From positions 62,001 to 126,000 of the forward strand of contig JAABTJ010000002.1 of NCBI GenBank assembly GCA_011389935.1: DNA of 64,000 bases. The letters run 5' to 3'. The position numbers and the translations under genes were made by a program. This stretch comes from Desulfobacteraceae bacterium. GTDB lineage: Bacteria; Desulfobacterota; Desulfobacteria; Desulfobacterales; Desulfosalsimonadaceae. The notes under the pieces are model-generated. The model searched no databases, was not told the origin of the DNA, and worked only from the letters and a program-made list of their open reading frames with translations. Positions 7,934-18,247 of this stretch are shown one piece after another. Every line of letters starts with the position of its first letter. The first letter of the stretch is position 1.

Positions 7934-9697
7934 TTAGAACAGGCCGGTGACCTTTCCGGTGTCCGTATCGACGTCGATGCGACGGAAAGCCGGGTTGGAG
8001 CCGGTTCCGGGCATCAGGCTGATGGTTCCCGCGCAGGGGCAGAGGAACTTGGCGCCGGAGTAGATCAGCACGTCCCGGATGGGGAGCCGCCATCCCTTGG
8101 GCACGCCCTTGAGGATCGGGTCGTGGGTCAGGGAGAGGTGGGTCTTGACCATCATCGTGCTGAAATCTGCATATTTGGGATCATCCTCGAGCATCTTGGC
8201 CTTGGTCGTGGCCTCGGGAGACCAGTCGACACCGTCGGCGCCGTAAACTTCGCGGGCGATCATGTCTACGCGATCGCGGAGTTTCATGTCCAGCGGATAG
8301 AGGAACTCGAACTGGTTTTCTTCCTCGCAGGCGTCGATGACGGCATCGGCAAATTCAAGCGCGCCTTCGCCGCCCAGCTCCCAGTGCTTGGATTCCGCAC
8401 AACGTGCGCCGGCCGCTTCCGCTGCCTTCTTGACGATGGCGACTTCTGCGTCCGTGTCGGTGTAGAAACGGTTGACGCAGACGACCGGGTTGATGCCGGC
8501 CTTGCGGATGACGCCGATCATGTGGACCATGTTTTCAATGCCCTTTTCCACCAGTTCGAGATTTTCCTTGGTGTACTCTTCCGGCAGGGCCTTGCCCGGA
8601 ACGACCTTGGGGCCGCCGCCGTGCATCTTGAGCGCCCGGATGGTGGAGGTCAGTACGGAGACGTGGGGCTTGAGACCGCTGTTGCGGCACTTGACGTTCC
8701 AGAACTTCTCAAAGCCGATGTCAGCTGCGAAGCCGGACTCGGTGATGTGATAGTCGAACATCTTGAGGCCGATACGGTCGGCGATGATGGAGCTCTGGCC
8801 GACGGCGATGTTGGCGAAGGGGCCGGCGTGCACGAAGCAGGGCTGGTATTCGGCGGTGCACATGAGGGTCGGGTTGATGGTGTTTCTCATGAAGGCCGTC
8901 ATGGCGTTGCCCACCTCGAGGTCTCCACAGGTAACCGGCTTGCCGCTCTTGTCGAATGCCACGGTGATGTTGTTGATCCGCTCCTTGAGGTCTGCCAGGT
9001 TGGTGGCGATGGACAGGATGGCCATGAGCTCGGAGGAGACCGCGATGGCAAACCTGGACTGCATGGTGAAGCCGTCGGCCCGGCCGCCAAGGCCGATGAC
9101 GATGTTTCTCAGCGCCTGGGCGCAGAAGTCGATGATCCAGCCCATTTCCACGCGGGTCGGGTCGATGTCCAGCCGGCGCATCCCGGTAAGGCGCGAAAGC
9201 TGTTCGTCGTTGTAGTTTCTTTCATGCTGCATGCGGGCGGTCAGCGCCACCATGGCCAGGTTGTGGGCGTTCATGATGTCGTTGATGTCGCCGGTCAGTC
9301 CCAGGGAAAACTCGGTCATGGGGATCAGAAGGGAGTTGCCGCCGCCGGCCGCCGTCCCCTTGACGTTCATTGTCGGGCCGCCCGAGGGCTGGCGAAGGGC
9401 GCCGCCGACGTTCTTGCCGCGTTTCCCAAGCCCTTCCATGAGGCCGACGGAGGTGGTGCTTTTGCCTTCGCCAAGGGGGGTCGGTGTGATGGCGGTCACC
9501 TCGATGTATTTCCCATCCGGCTTGTCGAGCATGCGATTGATGACCTTGAGAAAGTCCACCTTGCCAAGGCGTCCCATGGGAAGCATTTCTTCTTTTTCGA
9601 GGCCGAGTTTCTCCACCCATTCTTCGGGGGTCGGCATGTTTTTTTCCGCTTCTTCGGAAATCTGCCAGTCTTCCATGTTTACTGCATCAAATGCCAT
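7934..9697 (-). CDS. fhs: Formate-tetrahydrofolate ligase
   Basis: The product is 587 residues, slightly longer than the usual 555-560 because of an N-terminal extension. It makes 10-formyl-tetrahydrofolate from formate, ATP and tetrahydrofolate, the entry step of the methyl branch of the Wood-Ljungdahl pathway and a one-carbon source for purines. The phosphate-binding loop TPLGEGKST is at about residues 73-81, and other family blocks such as [20 protein letters not shown] and [20 protein letters not shown] follow. The start is preceded by AAGGAGAGAG. No other pathway gene adjoins it. In sulfate reducers it can run in either direction; the sequence does not decide this. Confidence 0.97.
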   Translation of the reverse strand: MAFDAVNMEDWQISEEAEKNMPTPEEWVEKLGLEKEEMLPMGRLGKVDFLKVINRMLDKPDGKYIEVTAITPTPLGEGKSTTSVGLMEGLGKRGKNVGGALRQPSGGPTMNVKGTAAGGGNSLLIPMTEFSLGLTGDINDIMNAHNLAMVALTARMQHERNYNDEQLSRLTGMRRLDIDPTRVEMGWIIDFCAQALRNIVIGLGGRADGFTMQSRFAIAVSSELMAILSIATNLADLKERINNITVAFDKSGKPVTCGDLEVGNAMTAFMRNTINPTLMCTAEYQPCFVHAGPFANIAVGQSSIIADRIGLKMFDYHITESGFAADIGFEKFWNVKCRNSGLKPHVSVLTSTIRALKMHGGGPKVVPGKALPEEYTKENLELVEKGIENMVHMIGVIRKAGINPVVCVNRFYTDTDAEVAIVKKAAEAAGARCAESKHWELGGEGALEFADAVIDACEEENQFEFLYPLDMKLRDRVDMIAREVYGADGVDWSPEATTKAKMLEDDPKYADFSTMMVKTHLSLTHDPILKGVPKGWRLPIRDVLIYSGAKFLCPCAGTISLMPGTGSNPAFRRIDVDTDTGKVTGLF

Positions 9698-9997
9698 GAT
9701 CTCTCTCCTTTGGTTTTCGGTTTACAGGTTCAATCAATGATTATTGATGATAATTGGGTTTTGCCGGGTATTGCGCCGGCCGGAACAATCCGTATCGGAT
9801 GTATTCAATTTAGTTGAAACGCATATTGCCATATTTCAATAGGAAGCCCGGTATCGCAACCTGAAACGGATGATATCGGGCAAAAAGGATAAAAATAAAA
9901 GCAAATGTACCCTTTACCACGACCAAAGTCCATTGACAAGAAGTATTTGCCCCGTAGCCAAATGAAACCGTGTCGTACAGCCATTGGTGCAAACGAT
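9698..9997. other. fhs upstream region, no gene seen
   Basis: This AT-richer 300-bp stretch should contain the fhs promoter on the minus strand. I see TTGAAA-like boxes but no confident -35/-10 pair, and the open frames in it are short and unrecognisable. A type I palindromic element follows at 9998. Confidence 0.5.
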
Positions 9998-10138
9998 AAC
10001 CCCTCTCAATATTCGGATTTCGGTTCAAGATCGCGGCGGCGTCTTATTTCAAACCGCAGACATACTTCAAGTATTTCGAGGATTTGAAATAAGACGCCAA
10101 CAAAGATATTGGGCCGAAAGACAATGTTGAGATGGGTT
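9998..10138. repeat. Type I palindromic element, copy 2 (full length)
   Basis: This 141-bp element has outer arms AACCCCTCTCAATATT at 9998-10013 and AATGTTGAGATGGGTT at 10123-10138. The inner arms are a perfect match: GGCGTCTTATTTCAAA against TTTGAAATAAGACGCC. A CGGATTTCGGTTCAAGATC block lies on the left and CAACAAAGATATTGGGCCG on the right. It ends 8 bases before the stop of the ABC transporter gene at 10147 and would fold into a long stem-loop downstream of that gene. Confidence 0.88.
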
Positions 10139-10146
10139 ATAGAAAA

Positions 10147-12147
10147 TTACGCCTCGGCGTTTACAAGCCGGTAGTAGAAACCGCGTTTCCGCATCAGTTC
10201 GCCATGGGTGCCGGATTCGATGATTTTCCCGTTGTACATGACCAGGATGCAATCGGCGATTTTGGCCGTTGAAAGCCTGTGGGCGATAATGATGGCGGTT
10301 CGCTCGGCCATCAGGTTGAGAAGCGCCGTCTGTATACTGGCTTCCGTTTCCGAATCCACGTAGGATGTCGCCTCGTCGAATATAATGATTTCCGGGTCGG
10401 CGGCCAGCGCCCTGGCGATGGAAATGAGCTGGCGCTGGCCGGAGGAGAGCATGTCTCCCCGTTCGTTGAGGTTCGTATTGAGGCCTTCCGGAAGCCGGTC
10501 GATGATTTTTTTGCACTGGGCCTGATCCAGAATCCGCTCGACCTGCCGGTTGTCCATATTCGACACATTCGTCCCCGGCGGGAAAATATTGCTCTGGATG
10601 CTGCCGGAAAAGAGGAATGGGTCCTGGGCGACAATGGCCATTCTGGCGCGCAGTTCGTTGCTGTTGAACCGCCGGATGTCCGTATCGTTAATCTGGATCG
10701 TGCCGGCATCCGGATCATAAAACCGGACGAGCAGGCTTATCAAAGAGGTCTTCCCCGCCCCGGTGGGGCCCACCACGGCAAGCGTGCTGCCAGCGTTCAT
10801 CTCAAAAGAGACGTCTTGCAGCACCGGTTCCCCCGGCGTGTACGAAAACCGGACATCTTTGACGCGAAGGGATTGGATGCGGCGGGGGACGGGCAGGGCG
10901 GCACCCGGCGCCGGCTCCGGCAGCCGGTCCTTTTCGTCAAGGATCAAAAGGATGCGTTCGGCCGAGGACAGGGCGTTCTGGGTGATGTTGTATTTTTCGG
11001 CGATATCCCGGATGGGCCTGAAAAACATGCGTACGTAGGAGATGAAAACGACCAGTTCCCCTAAACTGATCCGGCCGTCAATGATGCGGGCGCCGCCGTA
11101 AAAGATCACAACGGCCAGTGCCACGCTGCTCATCATTTCAATCACCGGCATGAACAGGGCGAAAACGGTGACCTGCCGCATGCCGGCCCTGTAGTGCTCC
11201 CGGTTGATTTTTGCAAACGCCTGGTAGTTGTTGCGGAGTTGATTGAACAACTGAAGGATATGGATGCCGCCGATGGTCTCCGAGAACCGGGAATTGATCT
11301 CCGCGATTTTTATCCGCAGCGTACGGTAGGCTTCCCTGGCGGTTCCGGCAAACCGCCAGGCCGCGTAAAACACGGCCGGAAATACCGCATATACGGCGAT
11401 GGCCAGCTTCCAGTCGATAATGAAAAGCACGACGGTGATGCCGAAGATCAGAAACAGGTCCTTGATAACGAAAATAACCACCGATGTCAGCATTTCATGC
11501 ATGTTGGCGATATCGTTGGTCACCCGTGTGACGAGCCGGCCGACGGGGTTTTTATTGAAGAAATGGATGGAGAGCCCCTGTATGTGGGAAAACAGTTTCA
11601 GCCGGATGTCATGCATGATTTTCTGGGCGGCGTACTCCATGAGCCGCACCTGGGCGAAGGTCGTCAGGAAATTGAAAAACACGACCATCAGCAGCAGAAG
11701 CGCTGCCATGCCAACACCTTTCATATCGCTTTGCCGCAGGCGGGCGATATCTTCGGACGGCAGCTGCTGGAGGTCTTCATAGGATATGCGCGCTTCCGGA
11801 TAATCGATGGCAAAAAGCCGGGGATATCGTTCCACGACCGCCTGGACATGATTTTCTTCCAGTGAAAATGTGAGCTGCCGGACGCGGTCTCTTGCCGGCC
11901 CCGCGTCCGGGATGCCCGTGGATGGCGTTGGCGCGTCTGTTTGTACGGGGACAATATAGCGGTCGATGGCTTCCTTGGTGATATAGGGGGCCGCCAGTTC
12001 GAAAACGGTGGCCGCCAGGATCAGCAAAAGAGACAGCAGCATGATCAGCCGGTACGGGGAAGCAAAGGGGGCAAGCTTGCCGATAAGCTTGTAATCGGCG
12101 GATTTTCCGATGTCCTTTTCGGCGAATATATCCTTTTTCTGGTTCAT
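10147..12147 (-). CDS. ABC exporter half-transporter, catalytically complete Walker B
   Basis: The product is 666 residues: six-helix ABC exporter membrane domain (about 30-400) followed by an ATPase domain. Between the first two helices it has an extra loop of about 90 residues rich in charged residues. The ATPase has Walker A GPTGAGKTS (about 458), Walker B IIIFDEATS (about 585) with the catalytic Glu, and the switch His in IIAHRLST. The signature motif is LSSGQ instead of LSGGQ. Its start overlaps the stop of the preceding half-transporter by four bases (ATGA), so the two form a heterodimer of the MdlA/MdlB or TM287/288 type. The substrate (lipid, peptide or drug) cannot be read. Confidence 0.9.
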   Translation of the reverse strand: MNQKKDIFAEKDIGKSADYKLIGKLAPFASPYRLIMLLSLLLILAATVFELAAPYITKEAIDRYIVPVQTDAPTPSTGIPDAGPARDRVRQLTFSLEENHVQAVVERYPRLFAIDYPEARISYEDLQQLPSEDIARLRQSDMKGVGMAALLLLMVVFFNFLTTFAQVRLMEYAAQKIMHDIRLKLFSHIQGLSIHFFNKNPVGRLVTRVTNDIANMHEMLTSVVIFVIKDLFLIFGITVVLFIIDWKLAIAVYAVFPAVFYAAWRFAGTAREAYRTLRIKIAEINSRFSETIGGIHILQLFNQLRNNYQAFAKINREHYRAGMRQVTVFALFMPVIEMMSSVALAVVIFYGGARIIDGRISLGELVVFISYVRMFFRPIRDIAEKYNITQNALSSAERILLILDEKDRLPEPAPGAALPVPRRIQSLRVKDVRFSYTPGEPVLQDVSFEMNAGSTLAVVGPTGAGKTSLISLLVRFYDPDAGTIQINDTDIRRFNSNELRARMAIVAQDPFLFSGSIQSNIFPPGTNVSNMDNRQVERILDQAQCKKIIDRLPEGLNTNLNERGDMLSSGQRQLISIARALAADPEIIIFDEATSYVDSETEASIQTALLNLMAERTAIIIAHRLSTAKIADCILVMYNGKIIESGTHGELMRKRGFYYRLVNAEA

Positions 12148-13901
12148 GAGGCGGCGCCTCCCGTGCTTTCCAGGCGCTGCAAAGCTTCGGCCCGTGCATA
12201 ATATCCGTTTTGGGCCACGAGCTGGTCATGGGTGCCTTCTTCGACAACCCGCCCGTTTTCCATGACGATGATCCAATCGGCAAAAGCGGTGGCGGCAACC
12301 CGGTGAGAGGCAATCAATACGGTCTTTTCTCCGGCCATTTGCCGTATGGTACGGATGATGACGGCTGCGGTTTCGGTGTCGACCTGGCCGATGGGATCGT
12401 CAAAAAGCATTACCGGGCAGTCCCGAAGAAGGGCCCGGGCAAGAACGATGCGCTGTTTCTGGCCGCCGGACAAAACCACCCCGCGTTCTCCCACGGGCGT
12501 GTCGATGCCACGGGGAAGCATCCGGAGGGTTTCGTCCAGGGCCGCTTTTTGTACGACGTCCTGCAGCCGGCTTTCATCCGGAGATGCACCAAAAAGAATG
12601 TTGTCCCTGATAGTGCCCGAAAACAGATATGGTTCCTGGGGGACAAGCGCCATCTGGCAGTGAAGGTCGGCGATTTTGATATTCTTGATATCCATGCCGT
12701 CCATGGTAATTGTTCCGGAAGTCGCCTCATAGCGGCGGGTAAGGAGTTCCATCAGCGTGGTTTTTCCGCTTCCCGGGGGGCCGGCTATGCCGACGGCCCT
12801 TCCCGCAGGGATGTCTATGGAAAGCGATTCAATGCTGTTTTCGCCCGTATCGCCCGTAAAGGCAAAGGAGACGTTTTCAAAGCGGATGTGCCCGTTTGCG
12901 CGGTCAAGAGCGTGTGCCTCCGGAAGATCCCTGATTTCGGGCTCGGTTTCCATGATGGCGTTGATCCGGTCCAGGGAGGCCATCCCCCGCTGGATCAGGT
13001 TGGTGACCCAGCCGATGGCCATCATGGGCCACATGATCATGTTGAGATAGCTGATAAAGGCCACAAAATCCCCGGGGGTGATCCGGGCGGTAATGGCCTG
13101 GCGCCCCCCGACCACGATGACGATGGCCAGGCTGATGTTGGTGAAAAAAACCATGAGGGGGAAAAACAGGCCCGTGATGTTTACGAGTTTCATGTTTTCG
13201 CCGATGTATTTTTGTGATATATCCCGCAGCTTGCGCTGTTCGTCCTCCTCCCGGTTAAAGGCCCGGATGATGCGGATGCCGGCAAAACTTTCCCTTGCCA
13301 TCTCGGTCATCTCGGAGAAGGTGGCCTGCACCCGGGTGTACATCCGGTGCATTTTTTTTCCGAATATACGGGTAAAGAGGATGATGACCGGCATCGGAAT
13401 CATGGCATAGGCCGTGAGTGTCGGGTCGATATAAAGCATGAAGCCGATAGCCGCCGATCCCAGAAAAATGGCGTCGGTCAGGGCCACAACGCCCATTCCG
13501 ACCGCCATGCGGATGTTGTTGATGTCGTTTGTGGCATGGGCCATGAGGTCGCCCGTTTTTTTTCGGTCGAAATACGGGGCGGAGAGCGTCTGGATATGGG
13601 AAAACAGGCGGTTTCGCAAGCCTTCTTCAACAACGCGGGAGGTGCCGATCAAAAGCCGGCGCCAGAAAAAGCGCAAAACCGCCATTACGGCGGCGATGGC
13701 GATGATATACCCGGCATAGACGGCAAGCCTGGAAAAATCCAGGTCGAGTGCTGCAAGATCGTCCACGGCCCACTTGACGACCCGGGGGATGAAAAGCTGC
13801 AGCACGTCCACTGCCATCAGGCACAAAATGCCGGTTGCGATCAGCCGGCGCCGTTGGACAAAATAGGGTTTTATGAGATGTATCGAGCGCATGTTTTTCA
13901 T
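12144..13901 (-). CDS. ABC exporter half-transporter, degenerate Walker B
   Basis: The product is 585 residues with an N-terminal six-helix membrane domain (about 15-310) and a C-terminal ATPase. Walker A is GPPGSGKTT (about 375) and the signature is canonical LSGGQKQ. Walker B reads VMLFDDPIGQVD, with Asp in place of the catalytic Glu. It is the first gene of a two-gene unit, overlapping the next by four bases. In the expected heterodimer, this Asp and the partner's LSSGQ signature fall in the same ATP site, making one degenerate and one hydrolytic site, as known for heterodimeric bacterial exporters. Confidence 0.9.
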   Translation of the reverse strand: MKNMRSIHLIKPYFVQRRRLIATGILCLMAVDVLQLFIPRVVKWAVDDLAALDLDFSRLAVYAGYIIAIAAVMAVLRFFWRRLLIGTSRVVEEGLRNRLFSHIQTLSAPYFDRKKTGDLMAHATNDINNIRMAVGMGVVALTDAIFLGSAAIGFMLYIDPTLTAYAMIPMPVIILFTRIFGKKMHRMYTRVQATFSEMTEMARESFAGIRIIRAFNREEDEQRKLRDISQKYIGENMKLVNITGLFFPLMVFFTNISLAIVIVVGGRQAITARITPGDFVAFISYLNMIMWPMMAIGWVTNLIQRGMASLDRINAIMETEPEIRDLPEAHALDRANGHIRFENVSFAFTGDTGENSIESLSIDIPAGRAVGIAGPPGSGKTTLMELLTRRYEATSGTITMDGMDIKNIKIADLHCQMALVPQEPYLFSGTIRDNILFGASPDESRLQDVVQKAALDETLRMLPRGIDTPVGERGVVLSGGQKQRIVLARALLRDCPVMLFDDPIGQVDTETAAVIIRTIRQMAGEKTVLIASHRVAATAFADWIIVMENGRVVEEGTHDQLVAQNGYYARAEALQRLESTGGAAS

Positions 13902-14171
13902 GTTTCAACCGATTGAGGCTTACTATGGGGCAGGTATTCGTGTAAAGGTTTTTTCATATTGAAAAAAATCTTTTCCAGATGCCGGTGATCGTCTTCCCGT
14001 GCGTTCGGATATCATTGAATTTTTTTTATTTACCGCGTATAGTAACAAATTGGAAGTACTGGCAGAAAGGGATTGTTTCGAAGGGGCCCCACCCCGGAGA
14101 CAGAGGCGTCATCCGCTCGGGAATCGTTTCGATCTCGAGGCAAACAGAAAAAAGTTATCTGAAAGACATTG

Positions 14172-16820
14172 ATGAACCTGAAGAATTTGGCGGACATACG
14201 GAGCTTCCATTTCCTGGCAGCGCGTATTGCGGTGATGCTTTGCATCATTTTGTTTTTTTGGGGAGCGCCCGCATACCCGTGGAGCGAGGCCGAACATCCT
14301 TCTGAAAAGCCTGCGGCAAGACGGAGTGCGGATCCGTATGAAGCGCTTGAACAATCTTTCCGGAGGGCGCTTATTGTTGAACAGGAAAAGCTGGCGTACC
14401 TGTCTGCAAGGTTGTCGCGCGCTGAATCCCGGATGGTTGAACTGGGGGAGGCCTATGCAGGGCACCAGGTAATGATTTCGAATCATGCCGGCATGCTGGC
14501 CGCGACGGATACCGACGTGCAGAGCCTTACCCGGGCGCAAAAGAGACTGGCTGTTGAACAGGGGTATATAGAAGATCGGATTTCATTGTTTTCAAGCAGT
14601 ATTCGTGAATTTGAAAACAGGAAGGGCGATACCGAAGAACAGTTGTCATTTTACATCCGGCAGATTGAGAATGTAAAAGCCCAGCCGCCGAACATCCCTT
14701 TAAATCAGAAGATTCTCGATCCCCTTGAATCCCTGGTGGAGGTGCTGCGGGAGAAAGAAGAGAAGCTCGCGCTGCTCATCGATCATTATACATACTGGCA
14801 GGAGCGGTTTCTTGCGCTGGAAAACGACATAAAGCGCCTTTCCGCCAGGTATGAAAGCGTCGTATACGAAAGGGAGCGGGAACGCATCCTGCAGCAGGAT
14901 GCAAGCCCCATGGTCCGTATCGCCCAGGGAGCCCTCCGTGCGGATTTGGACCGCTTTTCAGAAGATATGCGGGAAATCCTCTCCACCCGCTTCTGGTATA
15001 AGCCGGAGGACGTCCGGTGGGACGCCTACGCGATTTTTCTGGCCACGTTTCTGTTTTTTTTCCTGATCCTGCAGAGCCTTCTTCACCTGCTGACCCGTTA
15101 CCTGGGCGTTTTAAAAATGCAGGAGTTTGAAAAGCATTACTTTTACCGCCACCTTTTTCTGAAGCTCGTCCAGCGCTCGCTGTACATTGTCGGGGCGATC
15201 GCTTTTTTCCATTTTTACCCCGTGCGCCCCGCATTCCAGCTGACGCCATTTTTTGTTTTGTTTCCCGTATTCATCCGGATTCTCGTCCTTTTTTTGGGCG
15301 TCCACTGGATTCTTGTGTTTTTGCGGGGGATGCGGCACCATACCGATGATCCACTTTTCTTGCGGCTTCTTACAATGCTGCGCGCCCTCCTCGCGGGGAT
15401 ATTTTTCTTCGGTACCGTCTACATATTCGTCAGCCGCATGTTTTGCGCGGATTGTCTACTGCTCACGAGCTGGCGCCTGCTGGGGCAGCTGCTTCTGCTC
15501 GGATGGACGGCATATTTTTTGAAAGTGTTTTATGTGCATGCTTTCGGATCTGTCCTGGCCCGGTACAAATGGTTTGAAAACGCCCGGATCGTGGTCATCG
15601 TAACCGGATTGGCGGTTGTTATGGCAGGCATCCTCGCGGAAGTGACCGGTTACGGGGGGGTAGCGGTCCTGTGGTTTCACGGGCTGTGGCGCACCATCCT
15701 GGTGCTGTTGTGGGGGTTTATCCTGTTCGGCGTTTTAAAGGAGTCGGATGTTTCCTTTTTTATTGAGAAATCCGACGACCTCTCGGGGGATGAATTCGAA
15801 GAGCAGCCGTATCCGGTCAGGTGGCTGATCGTTCGGGTCCTGCGGCTGGCGCTCGTGATACTGCTGTTGTTTTCCCTTCCGTTGGCGTGGGGCGCAGGCC
15901 GTACTTTTCTGATTGATCTTTTTTATGCGGCCAATTTTCGGGTGACAATCGGGGATTTTGAATTCCGGGCAATGGGCGTGGTGTATGCCGCCATGGTGCT
16001 GCTGATCATTCACACGCTGTCGGTGCTGTGGAAATCCGTTCTGAAAAGCCGCATTCTTTATGAATCGGACATGGAAGAGGGGGTCAAGGATTCCATCACC
16101 CGGATATCCGCATACGGGTTATGGGGTGTCGGTATTATCGTCACGATGCAGATGATCGGTATATCCGGCACATCGCTGGCGGTTGTATTCGGTGCCGTGG
16201 GTATCGGTCTCGGGTTCGGCCTGCAAAACATTTTCAAGGATTTCATCAGCGGTATCATTTTGATGTTCGAGCGTTCGATCCAGGTCGGCGACGTCGTGGA
16301 AATCGAAGGCACGTGGGGAACCGTAAAGGAAATCAACGCCCGGGCCACCTATGTCAAAACCTATGACAATGCAGACCTGATCATCCCCAATGCCGATTTT
16401 GTCAGCCGGACGGTGATCAACTGGAGCTTGCGCGATCCTCGCATCCGAAGACGGATACAGGTCCGGGTGGCATACGACTCGGATATCCGGCTGGTCAAGG
16501 AAACCCTGATGAATATCGCATTCAAGCACCCGCGGGTGCTGCGCCGTCCTTACCCGGAGGTCTATTTGATGGATCTGGGGGAAAGCGCCATGCTGTTTGA
16601 TTTGCGGATATGGCTCCACATCGACTATTTCATCACCGTGGAAACGGAAGTACGGGATGATATCACCAGCCAGTTCAGGGAGATGGGCATCCGCATCGCC
16701 TTCCCGCAGCAGGATATCCATATCAAGGAAACGCCGGCATCTTCCGTGTTTTCGGATGCCAATTCTTTGGCGGACGAGGCGGATCCGGAAACGGCGCCAT
16801 TTTCTGAAAAGGATACATGA
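14172..16820 (+). CDS. Large MscS-family mechanosensitive channel (KefA/MscK-like)
   Basis: The product is 882 residues. A signal or first membrane helix (about 10-35) is followed by a periplasmic coiled-coil region (about 50-265), then a multi-helix membrane part (about 280-640) and a C-terminal MscS module (about 640-865). The pore helix region reads GAVGIGLGFGLQNIFKDFISG, shown here as the Gly/Ala-rich TM3 pattern, followed by the beta domain (SIQVGDVVEIEG, WGTVKEINARAT, IIPNADFVSRTVINWS). It would release solutes during hypo-osmotic shock from the inner membrane. The start is the ATG at 14172 next to an in-frame TTG. No linked genes suggest a specific role. Confidence 0.88.
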   Translation: MNLKNLADIRSFHFLAARIAVMLCIILFFWGAPAYPWSEAEHPSEKPAARRSADPYEALEQSFRRALIVEQEKLAYLSARLSRAESRMVELGEAYAGHQVMISNHAGMLAATDTDVQSLTRAQKRLAVEQGYIEDRISLFSSSIREFENRKGDTEEQLSFYIRQIENVKAQPPNIPLNQKILDPLESLVEVLREKEEKLALLIDHYTYWQERFLALENDIKRLSARYESVVYERERERILQQDASPMVRIAQGALRADLDRFSEDMREILSTRFWYKPEDVRWDAYAIFLATFLFFFLILQSLLHLLTRYLGVLKMQEFEKHYFYRHLFLKLVQRSLYIVGAIAFFHFYPVRPAFQLTPFFVLFPVFIRILVLFLGVHWILVFLRGMRHHTDDPLFLRLLTMLRALLAGIFFFGTVYIFVSRMFCADCLLLTSWRLLGQLLLLGWTAYFLKVFYVHAFGSVLARYKWFENARIVVIVTGLAVVMAGILAEVTGYGGVAVLWFHGLWRTILVLLWGFILFGVLKESDVSFFIEKSDDLSGDEFEEQPYPVRWLIVRVLRLALVILLLFSLPLAWGAGRTFLIDLFYAANFRVTIGDFEFRAMGVVYAAMVLLIIHTLSVLWKSVLKSRILYESDMEEGVKDSITRISAYGLWGVGIIVTMQMIGISGTSLAVVFGAVGIGLGFGLQNIFKDFISGIILMFERSIQVGDVVEIEGTWGTVKEINARATYVKTYDNADLIIPNADFVSRTVINWSLRDPRIRRRIQVRVAYDSDIRLVKETLMNIAFKHPRVLRRPYPEVYLMDLGESAMLFDLRIWLHIDYFITVETEVRDDITSQFREMGIRIAFPQQDIHIKETPASSVFSDANSLADEADPETAPFSEKDT

Positions 16821-16930
16821 TTGGACAACAGGAACCCGGCAACCATGGGATCGTTTTTTGACAAAGAGCCGAAACAGGGCATACGCCGGAACATGAATAC
16901 GGGGTTTGCAGGAAAAAGGAGTAACCGGTA

Positions 16931-18151
16931 ATGACGGTGCATTTTATTCTATTGGCATTTTTATTGGCGTTGTCCGGGTTTTTTTCGTCCTCGGAAACCG
17001 CCCTTTTTTCCCTGGGCCGAACCAAAACCCGGCACCTTCTCAAGAACGGGGGAAGGGTGAATCAGTTGATATTTCTGATGAAGCAGGAACCGCACCGGCT
17101 GTTGAGCACCATTCTGATCGGCAACAACCTGGTCAACATCGGGGCATCCTCTCTTGCCACGGTAATAACGATCCATTACTTTCCGGGGCGAAGCGCCGTC
17201 GGCATCGCAACAGGCATCATGACGCTGCTGGTGCTGGTGTTCGGTGAAATTTTTCCCAAGACAGTGGCTGCCCAGAAAAATGTGCTTGTCTCCCAGATCG
17301 TGATCATCCCGATTTACTGGTTATCCCAATTGTTTCTGCCGGTTATCTGGCTGCTCAATTTTATTCCCCGCATGGCCGGGGTGGACAAGGGACTCCCCCC
17401 GGTCACGGAGGAGGAATTGATCACGTTTGTGGACGTCGTCCACGAGGATGGCGAGATCAACCCCGATGAAAGGGAATTGATCCATAACATCATCAAGCTC
17501 GATGATCTGAGCGTGTCCGAGATCATGACCCCTTCCGCGGACATGTTTTTCATTGACCGCAACCAGGACCTGGCCCTCGACCAAATTCTTGATTCCGGTT
17601 ACACGCGGATTCCCGTAGTGGAAGGCAATATCGACAAGACGATCGGGCTCGTCAACGTCAAAGACCTGTTTAATGAACAGATCAAAAAAGACGGCGCCGT
17701 GGATATCGAAAAAATCATCCGGGAACCGTACTTTGTCCCGGAATACAAGAAGCTCGACCAGCTCCTCAAGCAGTTCAAACGGAAAAAAGAGCATGCCGCC
17801 ATTGTCGTCAATGAATACGGCGAGGTGGTCGGGATGGTTACCCTTGAGGATGTGCTCGAAGCCATCGTCGGGGATATCGTGGACGAAACCGACATTGTCA
17901 AGCCCAAGGTGGTCAAGGTAAAGGACAACGAATGGCTGGTTTCCGGCTCCGCCGATATCCGCCTGGTCAATGAAAAGCTCAAGACCAATATTCCCGACTC
18001 TGCGGATTACGAAACATTCTCAGGCTTTATCCTGGAGCAGATCGGCCGCATTCCCACCGAGCAGGAGCAGATCGTATTCGGTAAATTCATTGCCACGGTA
18101 AAACACATGGAAGGAAATCGAATCACCTCGTTTCTCGTGCACCGCAAATAG
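16931..18151 (+). CDS. CNNM/CorC-type protein with CBS pair and CorC_HlyC domain
   Basis: The product is 406 residues. The N-terminal DUF21/CNNM membrane domain (about 1-170, with FFSSSETALFSLGR and the family block GEIFPKTVAAQKN) precedes two CBS domains (about 195-310; MTPSADMFFIDRNQ and AAIVVNEYGEVVGMVTLED). A CorC_HlyC domain closes it (about 325-405). Relatives are implicated in magnesium or cobalt efflux and resistance; older annotations call them hemolysins, which should not be taken literally. The start is preceded by AAAAAGGAG at the proper distance. A type II palindromic element lies about 100 bases downstream. Confidence 0.88.
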   Translation: MTVHFILLAFLLALSGFFSSSETALFSLGRTKTRHLLKNGGRVNQLIFLMKQEPHRLLSTILIGNNLVNIGASSLATVITIHYFPGRSAVGIATGIMTLLVLVFGEIFPKTVAAQKNVLVSQIVIIPIYWLSQLFLPVIWLLNFIPRMAGVDKGLPPVTEEELITFVDVVHEDGEINPDERELIHNIIKLDDLSVSEIMTPSADMFFIDRNQDLALDQILDSGYTRIPVVEGNIDKTIGLVNVKDLFNEQIKKDGAVDIEKIIREPYFVPEYKKLDQLLKQFKRKKEHAAIVVNEYGEVVGMVTLEDVLEAIVGDIVDETDIVKPKVVKVKDNEWLVSGSADIRLVNEKLKTNIPDSADYETFSGFILEQIGRIPTEQEQIVFGKFIATVKHMEGNRITSFLVHRK

Positions 18152-18247
18152 GTTCGGAATCGGGTTCCCGTTGACTTGGGCTTATTGAGTTGATATAAAT
18201 ATAGATTTTGCCCGACAATTTTGATGAACTCGTAAAAGTCGTTTTCA

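Noticed and set aside
8123-9817. 564-codon open frame on the plus strand opposite fhs
   Set aside because: It is fully antisense to a clear formate-tetrahydrofolate ligase; the composition (Gly/Asp/His/Val-rich) is that of a shadow frame in GC-rich coding sequence.
16931-18151. Hemolysin
   Set aside because: The domain order CNNM-CBS-CBS-CorC_HlyC points to a metal-transport-related protein; the hemolysin label is historical.
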